The position numbers and the translations under genes are program-made. Below the pieces are notes generated by a model. That model was not told the DNA's origin, did not search any database, and saw nothing but the letters and a program-made list of their open reading frames with translations. 28,777 nt of DNA from Planctomycetota bacterium (lineage in GTDB: Bacteria; Planctomycetota; Phycisphaerae; Sedimentisphaerales; Anaerohalosphaeraceae). Below, piece by piece: positions 16,071 to 23,503 of this stretch (the first letter of the stretch is position 1; the number at the start of each line of letters is the position of its first letter). The stretch covers positions 1-28,777 of the forward strand of contig DAOVVQ010000010.1 of assembly GCA_030637065.1 (NCBI GenBank), read 5' to 3'.

Positions 16071-16793
16071 GTGATCCAGAGATTCAAACTAATAGTGTGC
16101 AGGGTACTCCAGAAAGAGGCCTACTTCTGCGCCGCTAAGACCGAAAACATCATCGACATCGAGCTGACCGGCCAGGGCCTCCACGAACAGCCCGAAAAAC
16201 TCTGCCAGGGCCTCCAGGACCTCATCGCCGAAACCGACGACCCCGAAGGCCGACCTTACGATGCGATCCTCTTAGGCTACGGGCTCTGCTCCAACGCCAT
16301 CATCGGCCTGGCAGCGACGATCCCGTTGGTAGTACCAAGAGGCCACGACTGCGTCACACTGCTGTTAGGCTCGAAGGAAAAGTACAAAGAATATTTCGAC
16401 TCGCACCGCGGAGTATACTGGTACTCACCCGGATGGATCCAGGGCGGACACATGCCCGGCAAACAGCGCTACGAAAAAATGCTCGAAGAATACCGCCAGA
16501 AGTTCGGACCCGAAAAGGCAAAATACCTCATGGAAGCCGACCAGTCCTGGATAAAAGAATACTCCCGCGCGACATATATCGACTGGAACCTGCCCGGCGG
16601 CGAATATTACCGGCAATACACCAAAGATGCCGCCGAATTTACCGGCTGGGAGTATGACGAGATCAAAGGAGACCCAAGGCTGCTCCAAGACTTAGTAGAC
16701 GGAAACTGGAACCAAAACGACTTCCTGACAGTAGCCCCAGGCAAAAAAATAGCCGACGACCTGACAAACCAAGGAATAATAAAACAAGAATAA
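16071..16793 (+). CDS. DUF1638 protein
   Basis: A GTG at 16071 follows AGGAAA with five bases between. The 240-residue protein has the DUF1638 hallmarks: an early Cys, IVCRVLQKEAY, then YDAILLGYGLCSNAIIGL, VVPRGHDCVTLLLGSKEKY, and RGVYWYSPGWI with conserved His and Cys residues. DUF1638 proteins are found with corrinoid methyltransferases in methylamine and related C1 pathways of anaerobes, but no corrinoid protein or methyltransferase lies in this window. The last 110 bases use A-rich codons. A 59-bp repeat begins ten bases after the stop codon. Confidence 0.85.
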   Translation: MIQRFKLIVCRVLQKEAYFCAAKTENIIDIELTGQGLHEQPEKLCQGLQDLIAETDDPEGRPYDAILLGYGLCSNAIIGLAATIPLVVPRGHDCVTLLLGSKEKYKEYFDSHRGVYWYSPGWIQGGHMPGKQRYEKMLEEYRQKFGPEKAKYLMEADQSWIKEYSRATYIDWNLPGGEYYRQYTKDAAEFTGWEYDEIKGDPRLLQDLVDGNWNQNDFLTVAPGKKIADDLTNQGIIKQE

Positions 16794-16802
16794 ACCGGCA
16801 GT

Positions 16803-16861
16803 AAAAACGGGGACCGGTACCGTTCTGCCAAAGGCAGGTTGTACCTGTACCCGCTTTTGCG
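16803..16861 (-). repeat. 59-bp REP-like repeat, copy A
   Basis: This is the exact reverse complement of 26877-26935 over 59 bases. It contains ACGGGGACCGGTACCG, a hairpin CTGCC-AAA-GGCAG, and GTACCTGTACCCGC. It lies between the DUF1638 stop and the tandem heptamers. Internal dyads and intergenic position fit a REP-type element. Confidence 0.8.
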
Positions 16862-16930
16862 AAACAGAACTGGATACTGAATACTGGCTACTGTATATTG
16901 AGTGCAGCGAAATCCCGACTCATCGGGACT

Positions 16931-16979
16931 GGATACTGAATACTGAATACTGAATACTGGATACTGGATACTGGATACC
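16931..16979 (+). repeat. heptamer tandem repeat, seven units
   Basis: Seven head-to-tail copies of G[G/A]ATACT fill 49 bases, ending 18 bases before the SDR start codon. Related fragments lie at 16872-16891 and 20526-20552. Confidence 0.85.
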
Positions 16980-16997
16980 ATCGACTAACGACTAATA

Positions 16998-17729
16998 ATG
17001 ACTAAACCACTAACCAACAAAGTAGCCCTCGTAACCGGCTCCAGCCGAGGAATAGGCAAGCAGATCGCCCTGACCCTGGCAGCCCGCGGGGCAAACGTAG
17101 TCCTAACAGCAACCAACGCCGACCTTTTAGACGAAGTAGCCCAGGAGATAACCGCCGCTTCCAGCCCCAAACCCCTAACCATCCCAGCCGAACTAACCGA
17201 CGAAAAGTCCATAATCGCACTCGTAGCCGCAGTGGAAGAGTCCTTCGGCCGCCTCGACATCCTCGTAAACAACGCCGGCATAACCCACGCAGCCCAGCTC
17301 GAAGACACGAGTGCAGCCGACTACGACCGCGTAATGGCCATAAACGCCAGGGCGCCGTTCATCCTCTGCCGCCAGGCCCTCCCAATGCTAAAAAAAGCAC
17401 CCCGCGGATTCATCATAAACATAGCATCCGTAGTAGGAGTAAAAGGCTACCCCAACCAAAGCGCATACACCGCAAGCAAACACGCACTAAGAGGAATGTC
17501 AGCGGCCCTCGCAGAAGAATTAGCCGAGACGGAGATTACAGTACACCTCCTATGCCCCGGCGGAGTAGACACCGACATGGTATCAAACGTAAGACCAGAC
17601 ATACCAAAACAAAAACTAATAAACCCAAAAGAAATAGCAGAGATAGTAGATTACCTGACAACACACAAAGGAAACGCAATAATAGAAGAAATACACATAA
17701 GAAGAAAAGCATCAAATCCCTGGTTCTAA
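16998..17729 (+). CDS. short-chain dehydrogenase/reductase (FabG-like)
   Basis: A classical SDR of 243 residues: cofactor motif TGSSRGIG (13-20), NNAG (91-94), catalytic Asn116, Ser144, Tyr157 and Lys161 (YTASK), and the PGGVDTDM loop (188-195). It should reduce or oxidise a carbonyl/alcohol with NAD(P)H; the substrate is not readable, though similarity to 3-oxoacyl-ACP reductase is plain. Unusually there is no Shine-Dalgarno before the ATG; seven tandem heptamers lie just upstream. Codon use drifts along the gene: the first two thirds use GC-rich codons, the last 200 bases strongly prefer ATA, AGA, ACA, GTA and CCA. Confidence 0.88.
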   Translation: MTKPLTNKVALVTGSSRGIGKQIALTLAARGANVVLTATNADLLDEVAQEITAASSPKPLTIPAELTDEKSIIALVAAVEESFGRLDILVNNAGITHAAQLEDTSAADYDRVMAINARAPFILCRQALPMLKKAPRGFIINIASVVGVKGYPNQSAYTASKHALRGMSAALAEELAETEITVHLLCPGGVDTDMVSNVRPDIPKQKLINPKEIAEIVDYLTTHKGNAIIEEIHIRRKASNPWF

Positions 17730-17735
17730 ACATTT

Positions 17736-17762
17736 AACCCCCGGACGTGTCCAGGGGTTGCT
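17736..17762 (+). terminator. hairpin after the SDR gene
   Basis: CCCCGGAC pairs with GTCC-A-GGGG around a two-base turn just after the SDR stop. No T-run follows, so factor-independent termination is uncertain. Confidence 0.35.
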
Positions 17763-17831
17763 GTTAAATTAAAAAAGAAAAATTCCATAGCCCCAACGGG
17801 GCGAAAGAAAACTACCTCGTGGCAAAACCGT

Positions 17832-17854
17832 AGGGCAGACCATGGCCCACTCGG
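17832..17854 (+). repeat. GTGGGCC-type repeat, degenerate copy 3
   Basis: AGGGCAGACCATGGCCCACTCGG resembles the copies at 3782-3808 and 6190-6215 with several mismatches, mainly in the left arm. It lies just past the 3' end of the nuclease-like gene. Confidence 0.45.
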
Positions 17855-17865
17855 CCTGCTTTTTT

Positions 17866-19326
17866 CTACTTTGGCATAAAATAACGCATTAACAAATCAT
17901 AGCTTTTATTATCTTTTAATCTTTTGAATTTCTTGGCGATGGCCGATCCGTCAAAGTATTTGATGTCGTACTTCCTCACTGATTTGGTGTGTTTTTTAAG
18001 CAGCCTGATCGCGTCACTTTCAAAACCGGATGTACACCAAAGCTCAAAGACCAAATCCTTACTTTTGTAATCATCCTGACTCGAAATCCACTTTCTGACT
18101 ACTGGTATGTGATCCGTCAACCAATCTTCTACCTCAGTTTCATTCAAAGGCGATTTGTAAGCCTTGCACTCTACTACTTTCAACGCATTGAAGCCTTTGA
18201 CAAAAACATCAATTTCTTTTGGAGGTTGGAATTCCGATGGATGTATTATTTTGCCAATCTCTAAAGGGGAATGCTCTCTTGAATAGAAATACCCCACAAC
18301 GAACTCAAAAAGATCCCCCTTCATATTCTTGAACTTGTCATTCAGTGTGGATATCTTCTCACACAACTCAATAAACTGGTCTGGGTTTGTGTTAATTATT
18401 TTTGTTGCATCTGCAATAGTTTCTATGAGAAGTTGCAGTGCTTTAGCATAAGAAGGGCCAAACAGTTCACTCACACGTCCGATTGCTATTCCACGAGATT
18501 TTAGTTGCCCAAAAGTCCTCTCCTCAACATTGCTACATATTAAAAATGGTATGAATGGCCTTGCCTTTGTTTGCTGCTGCAGTATCTCGATTTTCTGCAA
18601 GAAGAACTCTGCGTCAATCCTATCGACTTTTTTTCCGATCAGTATGTCTGCGACAATAAAACCCGGGAGAACTCTCTCACCTATCCGTCTCTTAAGCCCC
18701 TTAAGATACGAAGGCGAAGTAAATCCCCACTGAAACTTCCCGAATTCAGCATGCTCACCCAAACATTTTCCAGTATTATAGGAAACAAAGTTCAAGTTTC
18801 GCATCCGATCATGAAAATCCTGCATAACATGCGTTTTTGCAATCTCAATGGCTTTAAATCGATTGTAGTTTTTTTGCTTAAACAACTTGTCATTTATCTC
18901 CAAAGTTTCATCAACAAATTCGCTTATTAGGCCGTTCTTCTGAAGATTCCCAATAATTGAAGAGTAAAGAAGATGCCTTGTCAGTTTCTTCACTGGCGAA
19001 AAACCATAGGCTGCCAGTTGCGACTTTTTCGCAAAACCGGAGTGAAAGAAACACGAGTTAAGCAATGCATAGTACGCCTTAGATGACTTCTCCAGGCTGA
19101 GTTTGATGGCATCCCAATACCTATCGCTATTAAAGTCCTCTTGCAAGTAGACAAAGGATTGGTTGTTTTTGTACCCAAGAGCTATTTTTCGGATTGGGGA
19201 TCCCGTGCGGCATAGTCTTTGTCGAGCAGTCTCAAGTCCAATACCCTCCTGATTTGCAAGTTTTTCCCCTAATTTACCAGAAAGCATCGGCCCATGTTTT
19301 TTGAGGATACGTTGAAGTCCCTCCAT
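17866..19326 (-). CDS. putative PD-(D/E)XK nuclease with N-terminal helical/winged-helix-like region
   Basis: The ATG at 19326 (MEGLQRILKKHG) lies five bases after GTGAGGT; the frame runs on to a GTG at 19338 that overlaps that site. The 486-residue protein ends with a PD-(D/E)XK nuclease pattern: Glu341 in KGDLFEFVVG, Asp373 in KEIDVFVKG, and Glu386-Cys-Lys388 in VVECKAYKS. The first 150 residues are helical and basic (GLETARQRLCRTGSPIRK), possibly a DNA-binding winged helix. I recognise no named family. The gene is clearly AT-rich beside GC-rich neighbours and stands alone next to a repeat-filled gap, which together suggest an acquired defence or restriction-like gene. The target and partners are unknown. 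Confidence 0.7.
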   Translation of the reverse strand: MEGLQRILKKHGPMLSGKLGEKLANQEGIGLETARQRLCRTGSPIRKIALGYKNNQSFVYLQEDFNSDRYWDAIKLSLEKSSKAYYALLNSCFFHSGFAKKSQLAAYGFSPVKKLTRHLLYSSIIGNLQKNGLISEFVDETLEINDKLFKQKNYNRFKAIEIAKTHVMQDFHDRMRNLNFVSYNTGKCLGEHAEFGKFQWGFTSPSYLKGLKRRIGERVLPGFIVADILIGKKVDRIDAEFFLQKIEILQQQTKARPFIPFLICSNVEERTFGQLKSRGIAIGRVSELFGPSYAKALQLLIETIADATKIINTNPDQFIELCEKISTLNDKFKNMKGDLFEFVVGYFYSREHSPLEIGKIIHPSEFQPPKEIDVFVKGFNALKVVECKAYKSPLNETEVEDWLTDHIPVVRKWISSQDDYKSKDLVFELWCTSGFESDAIRLLKKHTKSVRKYDIKYFDGSAIAKKFKRLKDNKSYDLLMRYFMPK

Positions 19327-19468
19327 GTCATACCTCACTATTTATAATAACTCTTTGTAAAGCTAGGGTTCTCGGGCAATCGCCTTAACTCTTTTTACGA
19401 CAAACACTTAAGCTCTCTTTTCTGTTCTAATATTCTGTCACAAAGCATATCAAAACTGGAAAACTAGG

Positions 19469-19619
19469 GACAGTGGGGCTGTTGAAAAACCGAACGATTT
19501 CCGCAACGACGACTTCAAAGTCTTGCAGGACCGTCGTTTTCTGGCATACAGAACGGTTTTTATGGCTCGCCGACCCGTTCAACTGCACAATTTTCGACTT
19601 TTTCAACACGCCCACAGTC
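19469..19619. mobile_element. MITE-like element, 151 bp with 21-bp terminal inverted repeats
   Basis: The ends GACAGTGGGGCTGTTGAAAA(A) at 19469-19489 and the inverse at 19599-19619 agree at 18 of 21 positions. TGTTGAAAAA-type ends are typical of several IS families (for example IS1182-like), and the interior has no transposase frame, so a non-autonomous derivative is likely. No convincing target duplication was seen. Confidence 0.55.
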
Positions 19620-20091
19620 ACCTATTTAAGTGGCCCCGACGCCTCGGGCCAACAATTATCTTCGCTGCTCAACCATACCTCTCAATTATAACCTCACCAG
19701 CTCTGGACACAACAAAAACCAATAGTAAATAGTCAATAAAAACCTGTAAACTAAAACGCCCGAAATAACCTTTACCCTGTTAGAGGTTTCATGCGAGCTT
19801 CTTGAGGCAACGTAAAACTCTAATAGGGCCCCTAGGGCCCCCGAATACCCCTCGTTTTTGTTCATATTTGCGCACTTTTGCGCTCAGATTTGCAAAAAAA
19901 CGCCAATTTTCACAGCCCAATATCCAGTCCCGATCTATCGGGACCAAAATCAGCGGTTAATTTGTGCGCACTTTATGTAAAGATTTGCAAACTTTGGTTC
20001 AGAAATGCACAGAAATGCCAAAAAAACGCCAATAAAAACAGCTAAAAACAAAGCCATGCGGCGGAGCGGAGCGAAGACGGATCCCTGCTGC

Positions 20092-20157
20092 TTCTCTAAT
20101 TCTATGCTTCTATGCTTCTCTAATTCTCTAATTCTTTAATTCTTTAATTCTTTTCCC
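20092..20157 (+). repeat. pyrimidine-rich low-complexity tandem repeat
   Basis: Variants of TTCTCTAATTC, TTCTATGC and TTCTTTAATTC follow each other head to tail. It is simple-sequence DNA without coding potential. Confidence 0.7.
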
Positions 20158-20410
20158 CCTTCTTCGTGCTCTTCGCGCCCTTCGTGGTAAAAAAATCTGT
20201 GAAAATGAAATATTAATCTTGACGCAATACCAAACCTCATGTATTATAAACATCTAACAACAAAACAGTAAATAGTAAGTAGCAAATAGTAAATTACAAG
20301 GGGCCCAAACAATGCCAATAAAAATAGTGAGCACAGCGAACTCCACCCTTCGAAATTCGATATTCAAAGCAAAATCCACCGTCTTGCCAGCCTACCCTTA
20401 TATTAACAAA

Positions 20411-20443
20411 CAAACCCAATTCAAACCCAATACAAACCCAATT
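20411..20443 (+). repeat. 11-bp tandem repeat, three units
   Basis: Three copies of CAAACCCAAT[T/A] in a row. Confidence 0.8.
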
Positions 20444-20647
20444 TCAGCCGCTGGTTTCTCTGTGAAATGACGACCCGTTTGGGTGGCACATTTTTGCGTT
20501 TTGTGCAAAAGGGTGTTCGTCGGACTGAATACTGGCTACTGTATACTAAACTAATCCCCCAGCCGCCCACCACTTTTCAATTGTCAATTTCCGCCATTTT
20601 CTCTATCATCAGCACCATAAGCTCACAAACGCTGATCAGAGGATTAT

Positions 20648-21211
20648 ATGCCCGTAACGCCGTATCATTTTGGCCCGAACGCCTTTATTGGTCTGCTCTT
20701 TCGCCGCTGGGTGGACCCTGCGGTGATCATTCTGGCCAATATCATCGTCGATGTTGAGGTCCTCGGCGCTAGCTTCGCTGATGCAGGCTGGCCGAATATC
20801 CACCGCTACTGGCACCTGCACACATTTCTGGTAGGCGGCACCTTAGGTGGTGTTTTCGGAGCCACAATATACCTTGTCCGCCCCCTACGCCGCCTCATCG
20901 AGCGAGCAATGAAGACCGCCCGCCTCGACTATACACCTAATCTCTATAAGATGGTCATAGCGGGCATCTTAGGCGTCTGGCTGCACGTGCTGTTCGACTC
21001 GGTCTACCACGCCGACGTCCAGCCGTTCTGGCCAAACCGCTCAATGCCGCTCTACCGCTGGATAAGCGCGGGGCGCCACGAGCAGGCCCAATCGTGGGTA
21101 CGAACAACCTGCGGCATCTTCGGGCTGCTTTCCGCCGCACTATACATCCACGCAGCCGGCTTCCTGAAACGAAAGCCCAAATCCGCCCCCAACGACCCCA
21201 ACACCGACTGA
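20648..21211 (+). CDS. YdjM-like membrane-bound metal-dependent hydrolase family protein
   Basis: An ATG at 20648 follows AGAGGA. The 187-residue protein opens MPVTPYHFGPNAFIGLLF, with early histidine, and continues with ILANIIVDVEVL, HLHTFLVGG and VWLHVLFDSVYHADVQPFWP, the conserved His/Asp-bearing segments of the DUF457/YdjM family. Four hydrophobic segments are visible (about 10-40, 58-78, 105-122, 150-168). The biochemical activity of the family is poorly known; a metal-dependent phosphatase-type activity has been suggested from motifs. The gene precedes tyrS by 77 bases, but tyrS has its own promoter in that gap. Confidence 0.78.
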   Translation: MPVTPYHFGPNAFIGLLFRRWVDPAVIILANIIVDVEVLGASFADAGWPNIHRYWHLHTFLVGGTLGGVFGATIYLVRPLRRLIERAMKTARLDYTPNLYKMVIAGILGVWLHVLFDSVYHADVQPFWPNRSMPLYRWISAGRHEQAQSWVRTTCGIFGLLSAALYIHAAGFLKRKPKSAPNDPNTD

Positions 21212-21220
21212 CGCCCGGGC

Positions 21221-21249
21221 TTGCCTGTTGGCGGCGTTTAGCGTATAAT
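21221..21249 (+). promoter_or_regulatory. sigma70-like promoter of tyrS
   Basis: TTGCCT (21221-21226), 17 bases, TATAAT (21244-21249). The start codon lies 40 bases further on, so no T-box leader fits here. Confidence 0.65.
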
Positions 21250-21288
21250 CTGCGGCAATTACGTTACTTACGCTCGATTGAGGGATAT

Positions 21289-22494
21289 ATGTCAGCAGAA
21301 ATTGCACAACAGGTAGAGCTGCTCAAGCGCGGCACAGCCGAGGTCTTTCGCGGCGACGAGCTGGCCCAGCGTTTGACCGAGGCGGCTGCGGTCGGTCGGC
21401 AGCTCCGCATCAAGCTGGGTCTGGACCCGACGTCGCCGGATATCCACTTAGGCCACACCGTCGTACTGCGGAAGATGCGGCAGTTTCAGGACTTAGGCCA
21501 CCGCGCGGTGCTGATCATCGGCGACTATACCGCAAGGATCGGCGATCCGACGGGCCAGAACACGACCCGGCCGATACTCACCGGCGAAGAGATCGAGGCG
21601 AACGCCCGGACCTATTTCGAGCAGGCTGGCAAGATACTCGATACCAGCGAAGAGAAACTCGAGACCCGCTACAACGGCGAGTGGCTAAGCGAGCTGAAAC
21701 TCGCCGACATCATCAAGCTCACCGGCTCGATGACCGTCGCAAGGATGCTCGAGCGGGACACGTTCGAGATCAGGTACAAAAAGGGCGAACCGATCGGGAT
21801 GCATGAGTTCCTCTATCCGCTGATGCAGGGCTACGATTCGGTGATGGTCGATAGCGACGTCGAGCTTGGCGGCACCGACCAGACGTTCAATAACCTCGTC
21901 GGTCGCGATATTCAGCGACTCCATGACAAGCCCGCCCAGATCGTGATCACCATGCCAATCCTCGTCGGCCTTGACGGCAAGGAAAAGATGAGCAAATCCA
22001 AGGGCAACTACGTAGGCGTAACCGATCAGCCGTCGGAGATGTTCGGCAAGCTGATGAGTATATCCGACGATATGATGGAAAATTACTTTACGCTGCTGAC
22101 GGATATCGGCGCCGATGAGATAGCCGCCCTTGTCGATGGTGCCAGGACGCATCCCAAGGAGGCGAAGGTGCGGCTGGCTAAGACTATCGTCGAGCAGTTC
22201 TACGACAAGGAGCAGGCCAATGCCGCCGCTGAGGGGTTCGATAAGGTCTTTGCCCAGAATAAGTTGCCCGACGATATCGCCGAGGTTTGCATGCCAGCGG
22301 CGGCAACGAGTATGGCGAAGATATTCGTGGAGGCCTTCGGTATCGGCAGCGGCGAGGCCAAACGTATGATAAAGCAGGGCGGGGCACGCATCGATGACGA
22401 GCGGGTCGCGGACGCCAATGCCGATATCACTCCCGTCGACGGGATGGTCGTTCAGTTCGGCAAGCGCAACTTTGCCCGGCTGAAGGTTAAATAG
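21289..22494 (+). CDS. tyrS: tyrosyl-tRNA synthetase
   Basis: The ATG at 21289 follows AGGGA; the longer open frame before it crosses the promoter and the previous gene. The 401-residue protein has the class I signature HLGH (53-56) in LGLDPTSPDIHLGHTVVL, the tyrosine-site region GDYTARIGDPTGQNTTRP, DQTFNNLVGRDIQ, and KMSKSKGN (233-240). A C-terminal S4-type RNA-binding domain covers about 340-400 (GEAKRMIKQGGARIDDERV). It attaches tyrosine to tRNA-Tyr. Motif spacing fits the bacterial TyrRS branch with HLGH-type signature rather than HIGH. Two small unknown genes follow immediately, so it heads a three-gene transcript. Confidence 0.94.
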   Translation: MSAEIAQQVELLKRGTAEVFRGDELAQRLTEAAAVGRQLRIKLGLDPTSPDIHLGHTVVLRKMRQFQDLGHRAVLIIGDYTARIGDPTGQNTTRPILTGEEIEANARTYFEQAGKILDTSEEKLETRYNGEWLSELKLADIIKLTGSMTVARMLERDTFEIRYKKGEPIGMHEFLYPLMQGYDSVMVDSDVELGGTDQTFNNLVGRDIQRLHDKPAQIVITMPILVGLDGKEKMSKSKGNYVGVTDQPSEMFGKLMSISDDMMENYFTLLTDIGADEIAALVDGARTHPKEAKVRLAKTIVEQFYDKEQANAAAEGFDKVFAQNKLPDDIAEVCMPAAATSMAKIFVEAFGIGSGEAKRMIKQGGARIDDERVADANADITPVDGMVVQFGKRNFARLKVK

Positions 22495-22519
22495 AAAAAG
22501 TTCATAGAGGCGAAAAGAA

Positions 22520-23170
22520 ATGAAATTGCCCGAAGTTGAAAATGCACAGCGATATATCGGTTTGTATGTGGTGGACTTTGGCGAGCGTTGCAGCGTGGGG
22601 TTTACCTCGCAGGAGGTCGCCGAGCTGCTTGAGAGTGAGCAGTTCCAGGACATCACCGTTTATAAGGTCCACCGGGCGTATCCGGACGGTCGGATGGAGC
22701 TTAAGGGTGTGCGTCGCGAGATATTCCATCTGGAGATGGGGATGTTCTTTTACGCTGCGGGCGCTGGCGCTGCCGAAAGCGATTTTGAGCGTCTGGTGGC
22801 ATTGGCACAAACCGGCACTGCTCCGTCGCGGGCAAAGGTGCATCTGGCTGGGCGCCAAGGCCAGGGGGAAAAGGATAGCCGTAGTGAAGAGGCTGGGCCG
22901 GGCGATAGCGAAGCACAAGAGGGCGGCCCGGTGGGTTTTGCGGTAGCTCTTATATATCCCGCTGAGTACGATGACCAGTTTTGCCGCTGGCTTCTGGATG
23001 CCGGGTACCGCCATACGGGCTCAGCCGAGGGCGGGATCGAGGCTGTGCAGCGATATTACGACCGCCGGTGGGACGTTCTTCGGAGCCATCAGGTCTTTCC
23101 GCAGGCCAGCTATACGGACCGGACGGGCGAGGAGCTTATCGCGGCAACCAGGATCGCGGTGCAGAGATGA
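22520..23170 (+). CDS. hypothetical protein downstream of tyrS
   Basis: Not recognised. An ATG at 22520 follows GAGGCGAAAAGAA, 25 bases after the tyrS stop, so it is probably co-transcribed. The 216-residue product has an alpha/beta first part (RYIGLYVVDFGERCSVGFT, then TVYKVHRAYPDGRMELKGV), a hydrophilic Gly/Glu-rich linker at about 110-137 (GRQGQGEKDSRSEEAGPGDS), and a second part with ALIYPAEYDDQFCRWLLDAG. The linker suggests two domains. No signal peptide or membrane segment is seen, so it should be cytoplasmic. Its stop codon overlaps the next start. Confidence 0.75.
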   Translation: MKLPEVENAQRYIGLYVVDFGERCSVGFTSQEVAELLESEQFQDITVYKVHRAYPDGRMELKGVRREIFHLEMGMFFYAAGAGAAESDFERLVALAQTGTAPSRAKVHLAGRQGQGEKDSRSEEAGPGDSEAQEGGPVGFAVALIYPAEYDDQFCRWLLDAGYRHTGSAEGGIEAVQRYYDRRWDVLRSHQVFPQASYTDRTGEELIAATRIAVQR

Positions 23171-23388
23171 CAGCCGCGTCCGCCCCGGACAAGTCCGACA
23201 AGACACCAGGACGCCTCGGCAGATTCGCCGGTATTATACTGACGGTCTTCGGAGGTGGCAGGCGAGAGAAGCAGACCCAACGGGACATGCAAAGGCTTGA
23301 ATTTGGGGCCAGCACCCAGAGGATCGGTGTCAGGTTCTCGGAAAAGATCCGCAACATTTACCGCCATTTGTGGCTAAAGAAACATTAG
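23167..23388 (+). CDS. small basic hypothetical protein, overlapping start
   Basis: The ATG at 23167 overlaps the previous gene's TGA (ATGA), a classic translational coupling. The 73-residue product has a short hydrophobic stretch (FAGIILTVFGGG) and a basic, arginine-rich second half (RREKQTQRDMQRLEF, RFSEKIRNIYRHLWLKKH). No family is recognised. Position as the third gene of the tyrS transcript and the overlap argue that it is real despite its size. Confidence 0.55.
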   Translation: MTAASAPDKSDKTPGRLGRFAGIILTVFGGGRREKQTQRDMQRLEFGASTQRIGVRFSEKIRNIYRHLWLKKH

Positions 23389-23468
23389 AGCGACACAAAC
23401 AAGTCCTGGCATCCACCACGCTATGGTCGATCTGCGGCAGGTCCGATAACTTTTTGCTTTTCACCGGC

Positions 23469-23497
23469 TTGACAGCCAATACGTTGTGTTGTATAAT
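23469..23497 (+). promoter_or_regulatory. perfect consensus sigma70 promoter
   Basis: TTGACA (23469-23474), exactly 17 bases, TATAAT (23492-23497): all twelve consensus bases at optimal spacing. Transcription should start near 23504. Confidence 0.8.
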
Positions 23498-23503
23498 AAA
23501 TAA

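Larger units (their letters stand above)
19339..20647. other. 1.3-kb gene-free, repeat-rich stretch
   Basis: No frame here looks like protein. It holds a MITE-like element (19469-19619), an inverted pair GTCCCGAT/ATCGGGAC (19927-19944), an imperfect direct duplication (about 19868-19918 and 19970-20046, sharing GCGCACTTT, GATTTGCAAA and AAAAACGCCAAT), pyrimidine-rich tandem repeats (20092-20157), AAATAGTAA-type repeats (20264-20298) and 11-bp repeats (20411-20443). It looks like a site that accumulates repeats next to an acquired gene. Confidence 0.65.

Noticed and set aside
20264..20443. CRISPR-like array
   Set aside because: The short units are directly adjacent simple tandem repeats without unique spacers, and there are no cas genes.
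21685..22656. Minus-strand open frame of 323 codons across tyrS
   Set aside because: It is antisense to an unmistakable tyrosyl-tRNA synthetase and its translation matches no protein pattern; GC-rich genes often leave antisense frames open.
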